Assembly (NCBI GenBank): GCA_900543295.1 | Contig: UQQY01000002.1 | Span: forward strand, 1 to 53,619 | Reading direction: 5' to 3' | From: an uncultured Oscillospiraceae bacterium | Lineage (GTDB): Bacteria > Bacillota > Clostridia > Oscillospirales > Ruminococcaceae | Length of the DNA stretch: 53,619 nucleotides | Shown here: positions 1 through 6,752 of the stretch, one piece after another | Layout of the letters: every line of letters starts with the position of its first letter | Position numbering within the stretch: the first letter of the stretch is position 1 | Made by a program: the position numbers and the translations under genes | Notes under the pieces: generated by a model | What the model was told of the DNA's origin: nothing | What the model saw: only the letters and a program-made list of their open reading frames with translations | Database searches by the model: none

Positions 1-1
1 G

Positions 2-454
2 GATTTTCAGGCGTTTTATATTGATGATCCGCGCGCCGACGTTATTTATCGGCTGGCCGAAGGAAAGCTTCCGATTTTGTTCCATACGGGCGACCATCGT
101 TATGAGTGGTCGCGTCCGCACAGGCTGGCTCGTGTGATGGAGCGTTTTCCTTCGCTTGTCTGTATCGGTGCGCATTTCGGCGGCTGGAGCTGCTGGCAGG
201 AGTCCTACGACACCTACCGCGGCGGCCTTCTTTATATGGATACGTCAAGCTCGCTGATGTTTTTAAAGCCGGAGGAAGCGCGTCGCTTTTTGGATAAATT
301 CGGCCCGGAACGCTTCTTCTTCGGTACGGATTTTCCGATGTGGCGGCATGCGGACGAGCTTGCCCGTTTCCACTCGCTCGGGCTGGATGAAGAAACCGAA
401 CAAATGATTTTATCGAAAAATTTCGAGCAAGTTGTGCTTCGTAAAGAAATTTAA
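2..454 (+). CDS. Amidohydrolase-family metal-dependent hydrolase, C-terminal part (5' end outside window)
   Basis: The frame is open from base 2, so the N-terminal part lies outside the window and about 150 C-terminal residues remain. What is visible resembles the second half of an amidohydrolase-2 TIM barrel: a strand ending in LFHTGDH, a later IGAHFGGW carrying another candidate ligand His, a MDTSSS strand and the near-terminal FFGTDFPMW, whose Asp occupies the usual catalytic position after the last barrel strand. The closing helix (SKNFEQVV) takes the place of the NAxRLF helix common in the family. Members are cytoplasmic hydrolases or decarboxylases acting on varied substrates, and nothing here fixes the substrate. 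The next gene has its own promoter 19 bases downstream, so this is probably the last gene of its transcript. Confidence 0.75.
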   Translation, partial: DFQAFYIDDPRADVIYRLAEGKLPILFHTGDHRYEWSRPHRLARVMERFPSLVCIGAHFGGWSCWQESYDTYRGGLLYMDTSSSLMFLKPEEARRFLDKFGPERFFFGTDFPMWRHADELARFHSLGLDEETEQMILSKNFEQVVLRKEI

Positions 455-472
455 TTTTCTTCGGAAAGGAGA

Positions 473-501
473 TTGAAAATTTTTAAACGATGCGGTATAA
501 T
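473..501 (+). promoter_or_regulatory. Sigma-A-type promoter for the decarboxylase gamma/beta pair
   Basis: TTGAAA at 473-478 and TATAAT at 496-501 are separated by 17 bases. The site lies between the amidohydrolase stop and the gamma-subunit gene, leaving a leader of about 55 bases before the ATG at 563. Confidence 0.65.
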
Positions 502-562
502 AAAACACAAAGCTTCTGCGTCAAATGTGTGGAAGAGGATCTTTTGAAAAGGAGAAAACGTC

Positions 563-952
563 ATGTTTGATTATTTTGCAAATATCAACTGGACAGAAAC
601 CTGGTCGGTCGTGCTGGTCGGCTTGGTTGTAGTCTTTTCCGTTCTGCTCATTCTGGTGGCGATTTGCTGGGTAATGGGTAAAATTTTCAGCGCGCTGACC
701 GGCGGAAAAAACGGCGGAGCACAAGCTGGAAAAAAATCTGAAGCGGCGTCCGCTCCCGCGGTAAAAAAAGAAGCGGCGTCTCCGGTTGTGGAGGATGGCA
801 TCAGCGATGAAATCGTTGCAGCAATTTCCGCTGCGGTGGCCTGTATGATGGGTTCGGACAAACCGTTTGCCTTAAAGAGCGTTCGCCGCGCAAAAGAAAC
901 GCGCAGCGCGTGGAGCGCCGCAGGAATTGCGGAAAATACCCGTCCGTTTTAA
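563..952 (+). CDS. oadG: Sodium-pump decarboxylase gamma subunit (OadG family)
   Basis: This 129-residue protein has the layout of the OadG family (OAD_gamma): one membrane helix near the N-terminus (about residues 14-38), an Ala/Lys/Pro-rich linker (about 50-80) and a short conserved C-terminal segment that contains RAKETRSAW. In biotin-dependent oxaloacetate, methylmalonyl-CoA and glutaconyl-CoA decarboxylases the gamma or delta chain holds the complex together at the membrane. A GGAGAAAACGTC stretch precedes the ATG. The gene lies 42 bases upstream of the beta subunit and follows a good promoter, so the two should be co-transcribed. The carboxyltransferase and biotin-carrier subunits are not next to it, so the substrate of the complex cannot be decided from the window. 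Confidence 0.85.
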   Translation: MFDYFANINWTETWSVVLVGLVVVFSVLLILVAICWVMGKIFSALTGGKNGGAQAGKKSEAASAPAVKKEAASPVVEDGISDEIVAAISAAVACMMGSDKPFALKSVRRAKETRSAWSAAGIAENTRPF

Positions 953-994
953 CCGGATCAAAGTAAAACAACAGTAAAGGGGAAAGAAAACAGT

Positions 995-2167
995 ATGTTA
1001 GACGTCTTTGCAAAGACGATCGGTGATCTGTGGCAGAGTTCCGGCCTTGCTTCTATGCAGTGGCAGAACTGGGTGATGATCGCAATCTCGTTCGTTTTGA
1101 TGTACCTCGCCATTGTAAAAGGCTTTGAGCCGCTTCTGCTTTTGCCGATTGCATTTGGCATGTTCCTTACCAATCTCCCGATGACGGAGATGTTCCATAT
1201 GGACTTCTTCGTAAACAAGGACATTGATTTCGGGCGGGTCATGCATGAGGGCGGTTTGCTCGACTTTTTGTATCTTGGCGTTAAGCTTGGTATTTATCCG
1301 TCGCTTATCTTCCTCGGTATTGGCGCAATGACCGATTTCGGTCCTCTGATTGCAAATCCAAAGAGCTTTTTGCTCGGTGCGGCTGCGCAGCTTGGTATCT
1401 TTGTAACCTTCCTTGGCGCGATTATGCTTGGCTTCAGCCCTGAATTTGCGGCGGCTATCGGTATCATCGGCGGTGCGGACGGCCCGACGGCTATCTATGT
1501 TGCAAAGTCGCTGGCTCCGACGATTCTCGGCTCTATCGCGGTTGCGGCATACTCTTATATGGCGCTCGTACCATTGATTCAGCCGCCGATTATGAAAGCG
1601 CTTACTACGAAGAAAGAGCGCTCTGTTGTGATGAAACAGCTTCGTCCGGTCAGCAAGACGGAAAAGATCGTATTCCCGATTGCGGTAACGCTGGTTGTAT
1701 CCCTGATCGTACCGTCTGCTGCTCCGCTTCTTGGTATGCTGATGCTCGGAAACCTGATGAAGGAGAGCGGTATGGTTGACCGCCTGGTCAAGACCGCGCA
1801 GAACGAGCTGATGAACATCGTCACGATCTTTCTTGGCGTAACAGTCGGTGCGACTGCTACGGCAGAATACTTCCTGACTGCACAGACGCTCAAGATTATT
1901 GTCCTCGGCCTGATTGCTTTCTGCATCGGCACGGCGGGCGGCGTTTTGTTCGGCAAGCTCATGTACATCTTCACAAAAGGCAAGGTAAACCCGCTGATCG
2001 GCTCGGCCGGCGTATCCGCCGTCCCGATGGCAGCACGTGTTTCTCAGCGCGTCGGCGCGCAGGAAAATCCGACGAACTTCCTGCTCATGCATGCAATGGG
2101 TCCGAATGTTGCAGGCGTTATCGGTTCTGCAGTTGCAGCCGGCGTTCTGCTCGCAATCTTTGCATAA
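995..2167 (+). CDS. oadB: Sodium-ion-translocating decarboxylase beta subunit
   Basis: This 390-residue, very hydrophobic protein is the Na+-pumping beta subunit of the oxaloacetate/methylmalonyl-CoA/glutaconyl-CoA decarboxylase family. It decarboxylates carboxybiotin and couples that to sodium export. Residues shown to be important in the Klebsiella enzyme (D203, Y229, N373, G377, S382, R389) all have counterparts at a constant offset of 41: D162 in GGADGPT, Y188, N332, G336, S341 and R348 in NPLIGSAGVSAVPMAAR. The pump should therefore be active. The gene follows the gamma subunit and is closed by a strong hairpin at 2178-2220. The family name oadB is used loosely, because mmdB and gcdB products look the same. 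No alpha or biotin subunit gene is in the window. Confidence 0.9.
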   Translation: MLDVFAKTIGDLWQSSGLASMQWQNWVMIAISFVLMYLAIVKGFEPLLLLPIAFGMFLTNLPMTEMFHMDFFVNKDIDFGRVMHEGGLLDFLYLGVKLGIYPSLIFLGIGAMTDFGPLIANPKSFLLGAAAQLGIFVTFLGAIMLGFSPEFAAAIGIIGGADGPTAIYVAKSLAPTILGSIAVAAYSYMALVPLIQPPIMKALTTKKERSVVMKQLRPVSKTEKIVFPIAVTLVVSLIVPSAAPLLGMLMLGNLMKESGMVDRLVKTAQNELMNIVTIFLGVTVGATATAEYFLTAQTLKIIVLGLIAFCIGTAGGVLFGKLMYIFTKGKVNPLIGSAGVSAVPMAARVSQRVGAQENPTNFLLMHAMGPNVAGVIGSAVAAGVLLAIFA

Positions 2168-2177
2168 TAAACTGCAT

Positions 2178-2220
2178 ATAGAAAGAAAAGCTGTACCAAA
2201 GGTACAGCTTTTCTTTCTAT
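2178..2220. terminator. Bidirectional terminator between the beta-subunit gene and a convergent regulator
   Basis: A perfect 20-bp inverted repeat (2178-2197 and 2201-2220) has a 3-base AAA loop and T-rich right arms on both strands. It begins 10 bases after the oadB stop and faces the 3' end of the minus-strand XRE gene, so it can serve both. Confidence 0.8.
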
Positions 2221-2264
2221 CAGGACGCCACCTGAATAAAAGTATTTTATAAAGAAGAGTTCTT

Positions 2265-2678
2265 TTACCGTTTGGGTTTGCTGTCGTTTTGTAAAAGGGA
2301 GAAAGCAATACATGCCAATCCGATTCCGGCCATGGAGAATCTGGAGTACAAATCAATTTTTTTCATTGCGGACAACACAAGAAGAGAAACACCCATCGCC
2401 AGAGGAATAACCTTTAGGATCAGAGACATAATGCCTCTTATTTTTTCTTTTTTATCATCTGAAGAGCTTTTCGGTTTCGTCTGCATCAACTCGTCTATTG
2501 ATACCTCCAGAATTTCTGCCAGCCTTGGCAGTGAACTGACATCCGGACAAGATAAGTCTCGTTCCCATTTGGATACGGCCTTGTCTGTGACGCCCATCTT
2601 TTCGGCCAGATTAAGCTGCGTCATAGCGTGCTCTTTTCTAAGCTCTGCAATTCTTGTTCCAAGCGTTTGTTTCTTCAA
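2265..2678 (-). CDS. XRE-family HTH regulator with a C-terminal membrane anchor
   Basis: The N-terminal 65 residues are a Cro/C1-type helix-turn-helix domain (GTRIAELRK, MTQLNLAEKMGVTDKAVSKWE). A charged linker (DDKKEK) and two hydrophobic segments follow. Proteins with this layout bind DNA while tied to the membrane; the ligand and targets are unknown. The TTG at 2678 is chosen as start, giving 137 residues. It is preceded by AGGAAGGGAG at a 9-base spacing, and the upstream in-frame ATGs overlap or precede the -10 box at 2710-2715, so they could not be on the transcript. Single-gene unit, convergent with the decarboxylase genes. Confidence 0.8.
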   Translation of the reverse strand: MKKQTLGTRIAELRKEHAMTQLNLAEKMGVTDKAVSKWERDLSCPDVSSLPRLAEILEVSIDELMQTKPKSSSDDKKEKIRGIMSLILKVIPLAMGVSLLVLSAMKKIDLYSRFSMAGIGLACIAFSLLQNDSKPKR

Positions 2679-2709
2679 TCTGAAATACTCCCTTCCTGTT
2701 GATATTTCC

Positions 2710-2738
2710 ATTATATTTTGTTGTTTTCTTTTGTTCAA
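2710..2738 (-). promoter_or_regulatory. Promoter of the XRE regulator
   Basis: Read on the minus strand: TTGAAC (2738-2733), 17 bases, TATAAT (2715-2710). Transcription would begin near 2703, which fixes the TTG at 2678 as the translation start. Confidence 0.7.
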
Positions 2739-3259
2739 CCGACTTTTCGTTTCCTTTTTTCGACCTGTGGTTTAGCTATGATTTACTGACCGTGAAAAAT
2801 CCCTTCTTTTTTCAGAAGACTGCCTCCTGAAAGCATTGGTATCATTATACCAGTTGTAAAGAAGCGTTTTTGAGGAAAACTGCCGCTGCCGGTTGAAAAA
2901 GAAAGCATATCAATCCGCTTTTCCACGCTTTCAACGAAGTTTTCAACATTTTATTGTGCAATGTTGAAAAGCTTTTCCGCCGAAAAGTGGAAAGAGAATT
3001 CACCTAAAAACTACAGCATGTATAACCTACTGGCTCGCTTACTTTTTCGCAGGAATAGAAAGACAGCGTGAAAAAACCGAACTTCTTGCCGTCAAAGCTT
3101 GTAAAGAAAAAACAGAATGTGCTATAATAAAAATAACTATAGCAAAGCGTAATTTATTTTTACGCACATGTGCATAAAATACAATATGAATTGGCAGCCT
3201 GGCGTTTTGAAAAGGACGTTCACAGCGCCAAAATGAATCGTTCAAGCAGGAGCTTAATT
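2739..3259. other. Intergenic region with inverted repeats upstream of rlmB
   Basis: No credible gene is seen here. The stretch holds a TGGTAT-CATT-ATACCA inverted repeat at 2837-2852. It also holds a group of related words around 2889-2994 (TTTTCCAC, TTTTCAAC and complements), including an 11-bp stem TTTTCAACATT/AATGTTGAAAA at 2940-2970 with a 9-base loop and no T-tract. An outer TTTCCAC/GTGGAAA pair flanks it at about 2920-2926 and 2987-2993. The promoter of rlmB lies at 3099-3128. Confidence 0.5.
3099..3128 (+). promoter_or_regulatory. Probable promoter of the rlmB operon
   Basis: TTGTAA (3099-3104) and TATAAT (3123-3128) lie 18 bases apart, about 130 bases before the rlmB start. Confidence 0.5.
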
Positions 3260-4000
3260 ATGGAGATACAAGAGCAGGAAATCATCGGCGGACGCAATGC
3301 CGTCATAGAAGCGCTTCGGAGCGGACGTATTCCGGATACAGTCTATATCGCGGAGGGCGAGCAGCATGGCAGTATCGGTAAAGTGAAAGCGCTTTGCCGA
3401 GAGGCTGGCGCCGTTGTCAAGATAGTGAGCCGCAAAAAGCTTGATGAGCTTTTACCCGAGGTGAATCATCAGGGCGTTGTGGCGGTCTGTGCATGCGTTG
3501 CCTATGCGTCGGTGGAGGATATTCTGGCGGTTTCCAGGGCGAAAGGTACCATGCCGTTTCTGATTATCGCGGATGAAATAGAAGATCCCCACAATTTGGG
3601 CGCAATCCTCCGTACGGCGGAGGCGGCCGGCGCAGACGGCGTCATCATTCCAAAACGAAGAAGCGCCTCTCTTACGGCTGCTGTCTATAAGACAAGCGCC
3701 GGCGCGGCCAGTACGGTAAAGGTTGCGCGCGTGCCGAATCTCGCCGCCTGTATCCGCGAGTTAAAGAGTCAGGGAATTTGGATCTATGGAGCGGAGATGG
3801 AAGGGGAACGCTTTGATCGTGTGGATTTCAGCGGTGCGGTGGCCCTTGTTATCGGCTCAGAAGGGCGCGGCCTCAGCCGTCTGGTCAGAGAGTCATGTGA
3901 TTTTCTGGTGACGCTACCCATGAACGGGCAGATCAATTCGCTCAATGCGTCGGTTGCAGCAGGGATTTTAATGTATGAAGTGGTGCGGCAGCGCCTTTGA
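3260..4000 (+). CDS. rlmB: 23S rRNA (guanosine-2'-O-)-methyltransferase, RlmB/TrmH family
   Basis: This 246-residue SpoU-class enzyme should transfer a methyl group from S-adenosylmethionine to a ribose 2'-OH in rRNA. It has a short substrate-binding N-terminal domain (IGGRNAVIEALRSG, about residues 9-22) and a knotted SPOUT domain with the three family motifs DPHNLGAILRTAEAAG, VIGSEGRGLS and LPMNGQINSLNASVAAGI. The conserved Asn and Arg of motif 1 and the Glu of motif 2 are present. The ATG at 3260 is chosen because AGGAG stands 7 bases before it; a longer frame opening at 3170 has no ribosome site. It is 25 bases upstream of the next gene and probably shares its transcript. RlmB (G2251) is the best guess; a related tRNA Gm methyltransferase is possible. 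Confidence 0.88.
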   Translation: MEIQEQEIIGGRNAVIEALRSGRIPDTVYIAEGEQHGSIGKVKALCREAGAVVKIVSRKKLDELLPEVNHQGVVAVCACVAYASVEDILAVSRAKGTMPFLIIADEIEDPHNLGAILRTAEAAGADGVIIPKRRSASLTAAVYKTSAGAASTVKVARVPNLAACIRELKSQGIWIYGAEMEGERFDRVDFSGAVALVIGSEGRGLSRLVRESCDFLVTLPMNGQINSLNASVAAGILMYEVVRQRL

Positions 4001-4025
4001 AAACGGATAGAAGGGGACGGTGCAA

Positions 4026-6503
4026 ATGGCTCAAAAAAAGATGACGGCAGATGAGATTCTGGATGAGCTCAAACGGGATCAAAAGGTTACGGTGGATGAA
4101 AAGGGCGCCCCGTCGGTGGATATGGGGCGGATTGACGATTTGATCCGCGATATTCTGACGAAAAATAAAGAGCAGGAACTGAAAAAAACAAGCGACCAGT
4201 TTACGGCACAGGAAAAGGAAGAAATCGAAAAGGAAGTACGGGTACAGACAAATTCCTTGACGCGCAAGCTGCAAAAGATGCAAAAGGAAGCGGGAAAGGC
4301 GCGGACAACGGCAATTCGCGTTCAGCTTTCCGGCGAGATTCCGGAGACGGAGCAGACATCGGAAGCTTTGGCAGAGGAAGCGCCGGAAGATGACGAACCG
4401 ACACTCGGCATGACGCCGGAAGCATTTTTAGAACTTCGTGAAAAGCGGCAGCATCGAGCGGAGCAGTTTGTACTGGATCCTGCGCGTCCGCCGCAGGAGG
4501 CAAAACCGGAAGGGCTTGAAAATTCAGAGCCTGCGGATGAAGGAAAGGCCGCTTCTCTTCGTTCGGAGCAGAAGGATGCTTTACCGCAGTCGGAAATCGA
4601 TACGATTTCCGCAGCGGATCTGATGGCCGCCGCAGAGCAGATACCGTCATCGGAAGTATCCGGCGAGCCAAAGATTGAACAGGATGAAAAGCGGAATGGA
4701 GAGTCTGTCACAGCAGAGAAAGCGCCGTTTTCGATCAAAGCCGATTTGGACGACGGTCCGACTGGTTATATTTTTTCAAGCGATGATGAATATGTTTCTG
4801 TCAGACAGCGCGACAGCGTGCTGGCTATGTTAAAAAAACAGTTGCGCCGTGCCCGCATAAGCCGTGCACTTACTGCGATCTGTGCGCTTTGCGGCGTGCT
4901 GCTGGCGGCTGTGCAGTTCGGTGTATCGAGCGTATGGGTACTGGGCTTGATCGAAGTCTCTCCGCTCGTTTATACGGCTCTGTGCGCAGGACTGATCGTC
5001 GTTTCACTGCTGGCGTCGTTTCCTCTCTTCTCATCCGCCGCACATGGTGTGAAAAAGGATGTTTTTTGTCTTGTTTCCGCACTGATCGTTCTTGCGGCAA
5101 ATGTTATCTTCCTTTTTTCGCCGGAAACGCTTCTCAATGGACGAGGCGTTCTGTACGCTCCGCTTACGGCGCTTTCTCTGTTTGCGCTTGCCTGCGCGCG
5201 TGTCATGCGACAGCGCCGCATACTTTATAGCTTTGAACTGCTCTCCTCTGAAGAGGAGAAAAACGGTGTCCTTGTGCTTGCAGACGGCGCCGTTTCGCGC
5301 GAGATGACGCGTGGACTCGCCATAGAAGAGGAGCCTGTTTTGGCGGTCAATACGCCGGCAGCCTTTTTCGACGGCTTTTTAACGCGGGAACAGCAGAGCG
5401 ATCCGGCAGATCATACCGCGCGTCTCTTGCTGTGGGTGTCCGTCGGTCTTGGCTTTGCCTTTTCCGTTGCGCTGTATCTGTTGACCAGTGATCTCTATGC
5501 GTCGGTTACATTGTTTTCGGGCGCAGCGGCGCTTGGCTTTGGCTTGCTTTACCCGGTGATGTGCGAACTTACACTGTATGACAGCCGCCCCATTTTTGAA
5601 AACTATGAGAGTACCATTCCGGACTGGACCACTATCGAGGATGCAGCGGATGTCAATTGCATCCTGATGAATGCGACAGAGCTTTTTCCAGAGGGATCGG
5701 TTGTTCTGCACGGAATTAAGACGTTTCAGGGCACGCGCATTGATACTGCAATCGTCGATGCGGCAAGCGTAATCTGCAAGGCGGACAGCGTGCTGCGCGA
5801 TGTATTTTTGTACATAATCAACGGCCGCACAGAGCTATTAAAGCCCGTCGATACCGTTCGGTATGAGGATCTGATGGGACTTTCCGCGTGGGTAGACGAA
5901 AAGCGGGTTCTGATCGGAAACCGCGATCTGATGATCAACCATTCGGTGGCGGTGCCCAAGCGGGGCTATGAGGAACCCTATCAGAAGGATGGGTGTGAGG
6001 TTGTCTACCTGGCGCGCGAGGGCGAGCTGTATGCGGCGTTTATCGTGGAATTTACCGCAGCGGAAAGGCCATCTGCCATACTCGATATGATGAACCGGCG
6101 CGGATTGTGCGCGGCGGTGCGGAGTGTGGACGCCTGCATTACGCCTGCTCTTTTAGAGCGGGTGTTCGGCGTTTCTGCGGAGGAGATAAAAATTTTGCCC
6201 GCACGGCTGCATGAACTGTTCGAGGAACGTCATAAGCCACGGGAGCGCGCAGAAACCTCCCTTGCCAATAAAGGAAGGGGAAACAGTGCCTTTGTCGTGT
6301 CGGTTGCGGCCTGCGGTCAGCTTCTGCGCTGTATAAAGCGCGGCAGAATCCTTTGTTTAATCGGCGCAGTTCTTTTGATACTTGTCTTGGGCGGGCTGCT
6401 TTATTTTGATCTGATGACGGCGGCGAGTGCTGCTGCTGCGGCTTGCGGTGCATTGCTTCTCTTCCTTTTTTACTGGCTTTATGAGCGCAACATGAAGCTG
6501 TAG
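4026..6503 (+). CDS. Large membrane protein resembling a catalytically dead P-type ATPase
   Basis: This 825-residue protein starts at the ATG at 4026 (GGGGA 8 bases upstream; a GTG at 4020 is too close to it). Residues 1-260 are acidic, coiled and probably disordered. About six membrane helices follow between residues 280 and 540, and two more end the protein. The soluble part after the first helix group mimics a P-type ATPase. NATELFPEG at 549 aligns with the DKTGTLTEG phosphorylation motif but has Asn for the phosphorylated Asp, IGNRDLM at 630 matches the nucleotide-domain GNxxLM motif, and RSVDACIT stands where TGDNxxT is expected. The GDGxND hinge motif is missing. ATP-driven transport is therefore unlikely; a regulatory, structural or sensing role is inferred. 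It is co-directional with rlmB and closed by a terminator. Confidence 0.6.
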   Translation: MAQKKMTADEILDELKRDQKVTVDEKGAPSVDMGRIDDLIRDILTKNKEQELKKTSDQFTAQEKEEIEKEVRVQTNSLTRKLQKMQKEAGKARTTAIRVQLSGEIPETEQTSEALAEEAPEDDEPTLGMTPEAFLELREKRQHRAEQFVLDPARPPQEAKPEGLENSEPADEGKAASLRSEQKDALPQSEIDTISAADLMAAAEQIPSSEVSGEPKIEQDEKRNGESVTAEKAPFSIKADLDDGPTGYIFSSDDEYVSVRQRDSVLAMLKKQLRRARISRALTAICALCGVLLAAVQFGVSSVWVLGLIEVSPLVYTALCAGLIVVSLLASFPLFSSAAHGVKKDVFCLVSALIVLAANVIFLFSPETLLNGRGVLYAPLTALSLFALACARVMRQRRILYSFELLSSEEEKNGVLVLADGAVSREMTRGLAIEEEPVLAVNTPAAFFDGFLTREQQSDPADHTARLLLWVSVGLGFAFSVALYLLTSDLYASVTLFSGAAALGFGLLYPVMCELTLYDSRPIFENYESTIPDWTTIEDAADVNCILMNATELFPEGSVVLHGIKTFQGTRIDTAIVDAASVICKADSVLRDVFLYIINGRTELLKPVDTVRYEDLMGLSAWVDEKRVLIGNRDLMINHSVAVPKRGYEEPYQKDGCEVVYLAREGELYAAFIVEFTAAERPSAILDMMNRRGLCAAVRSVDACITPALLERVFGVSAEEIKILPARLHELFEERHKPRERAETSLANKGRGNSAFVVSVAACGQLLRCIKRGRILCLIGAVLLILVLGGLLYFDLMTAASAAAAACGALLLFLFYWLYERNMKL

Positions 6504-6538
6504 AAACAGGTCTCTTGTAAAATCAAACAGAAAAGTAT

Positions 6539-6579
6539 CGGCAGAATCGAAAAAATGTTGATTCTGCCGAACTTTTTTT
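6539..6579 (+). terminator. Rho-independent terminator
   Basis: A 10-bp stem CGGCAGAATC/GATTCTGCCG (6539-6548, 6560-6569) is followed by a run of seven T. It lies 35 bases after the stop of the ATPase-like gene. Confidence 0.85.
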
Positions 6580-6589
6580 CAAAATATTA

Positions 6590-6618
6590 TTGTAATAGCT
6601 GTGCGAATGTGATATTAT
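6590..6618 (+). promoter_or_regulatory. Promoter of the EF-G-like gene
   Basis: TTGTAA (6590-6595) and TATTAT (6613-6618) are 17 bases apart, just after the preceding terminator. The leader to the ATG at 6753 would be about 130 bases long; no riboswitch fold is recognised in it. Confidence 0.55.
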
Positions 6619-6752
6619 TTTTTTATCGGCTATGTATTTGTTAGGTGAAATCGACAAACGTTCTTGTTTTCGTCGCCTCTTTTGGCCAATGTGAGAATGC
6701 GTCCGCGCCGTATTCGCTGTGCATTGATTCTGCGCGGAGAAATGGTGAAACT

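Noticed and set aside
998..2356. 452-codon open frame antisense to oadB
   Set aside because: It mirrors the beta-subunit gene, has low-complexity charged text with no domain, and no ribosome site.
6619..6752. Riboswitch in the EF-G-like leader
   Set aside because: The leader is long enough, but no known aptamer core or terminator/antiterminator pair was seen.
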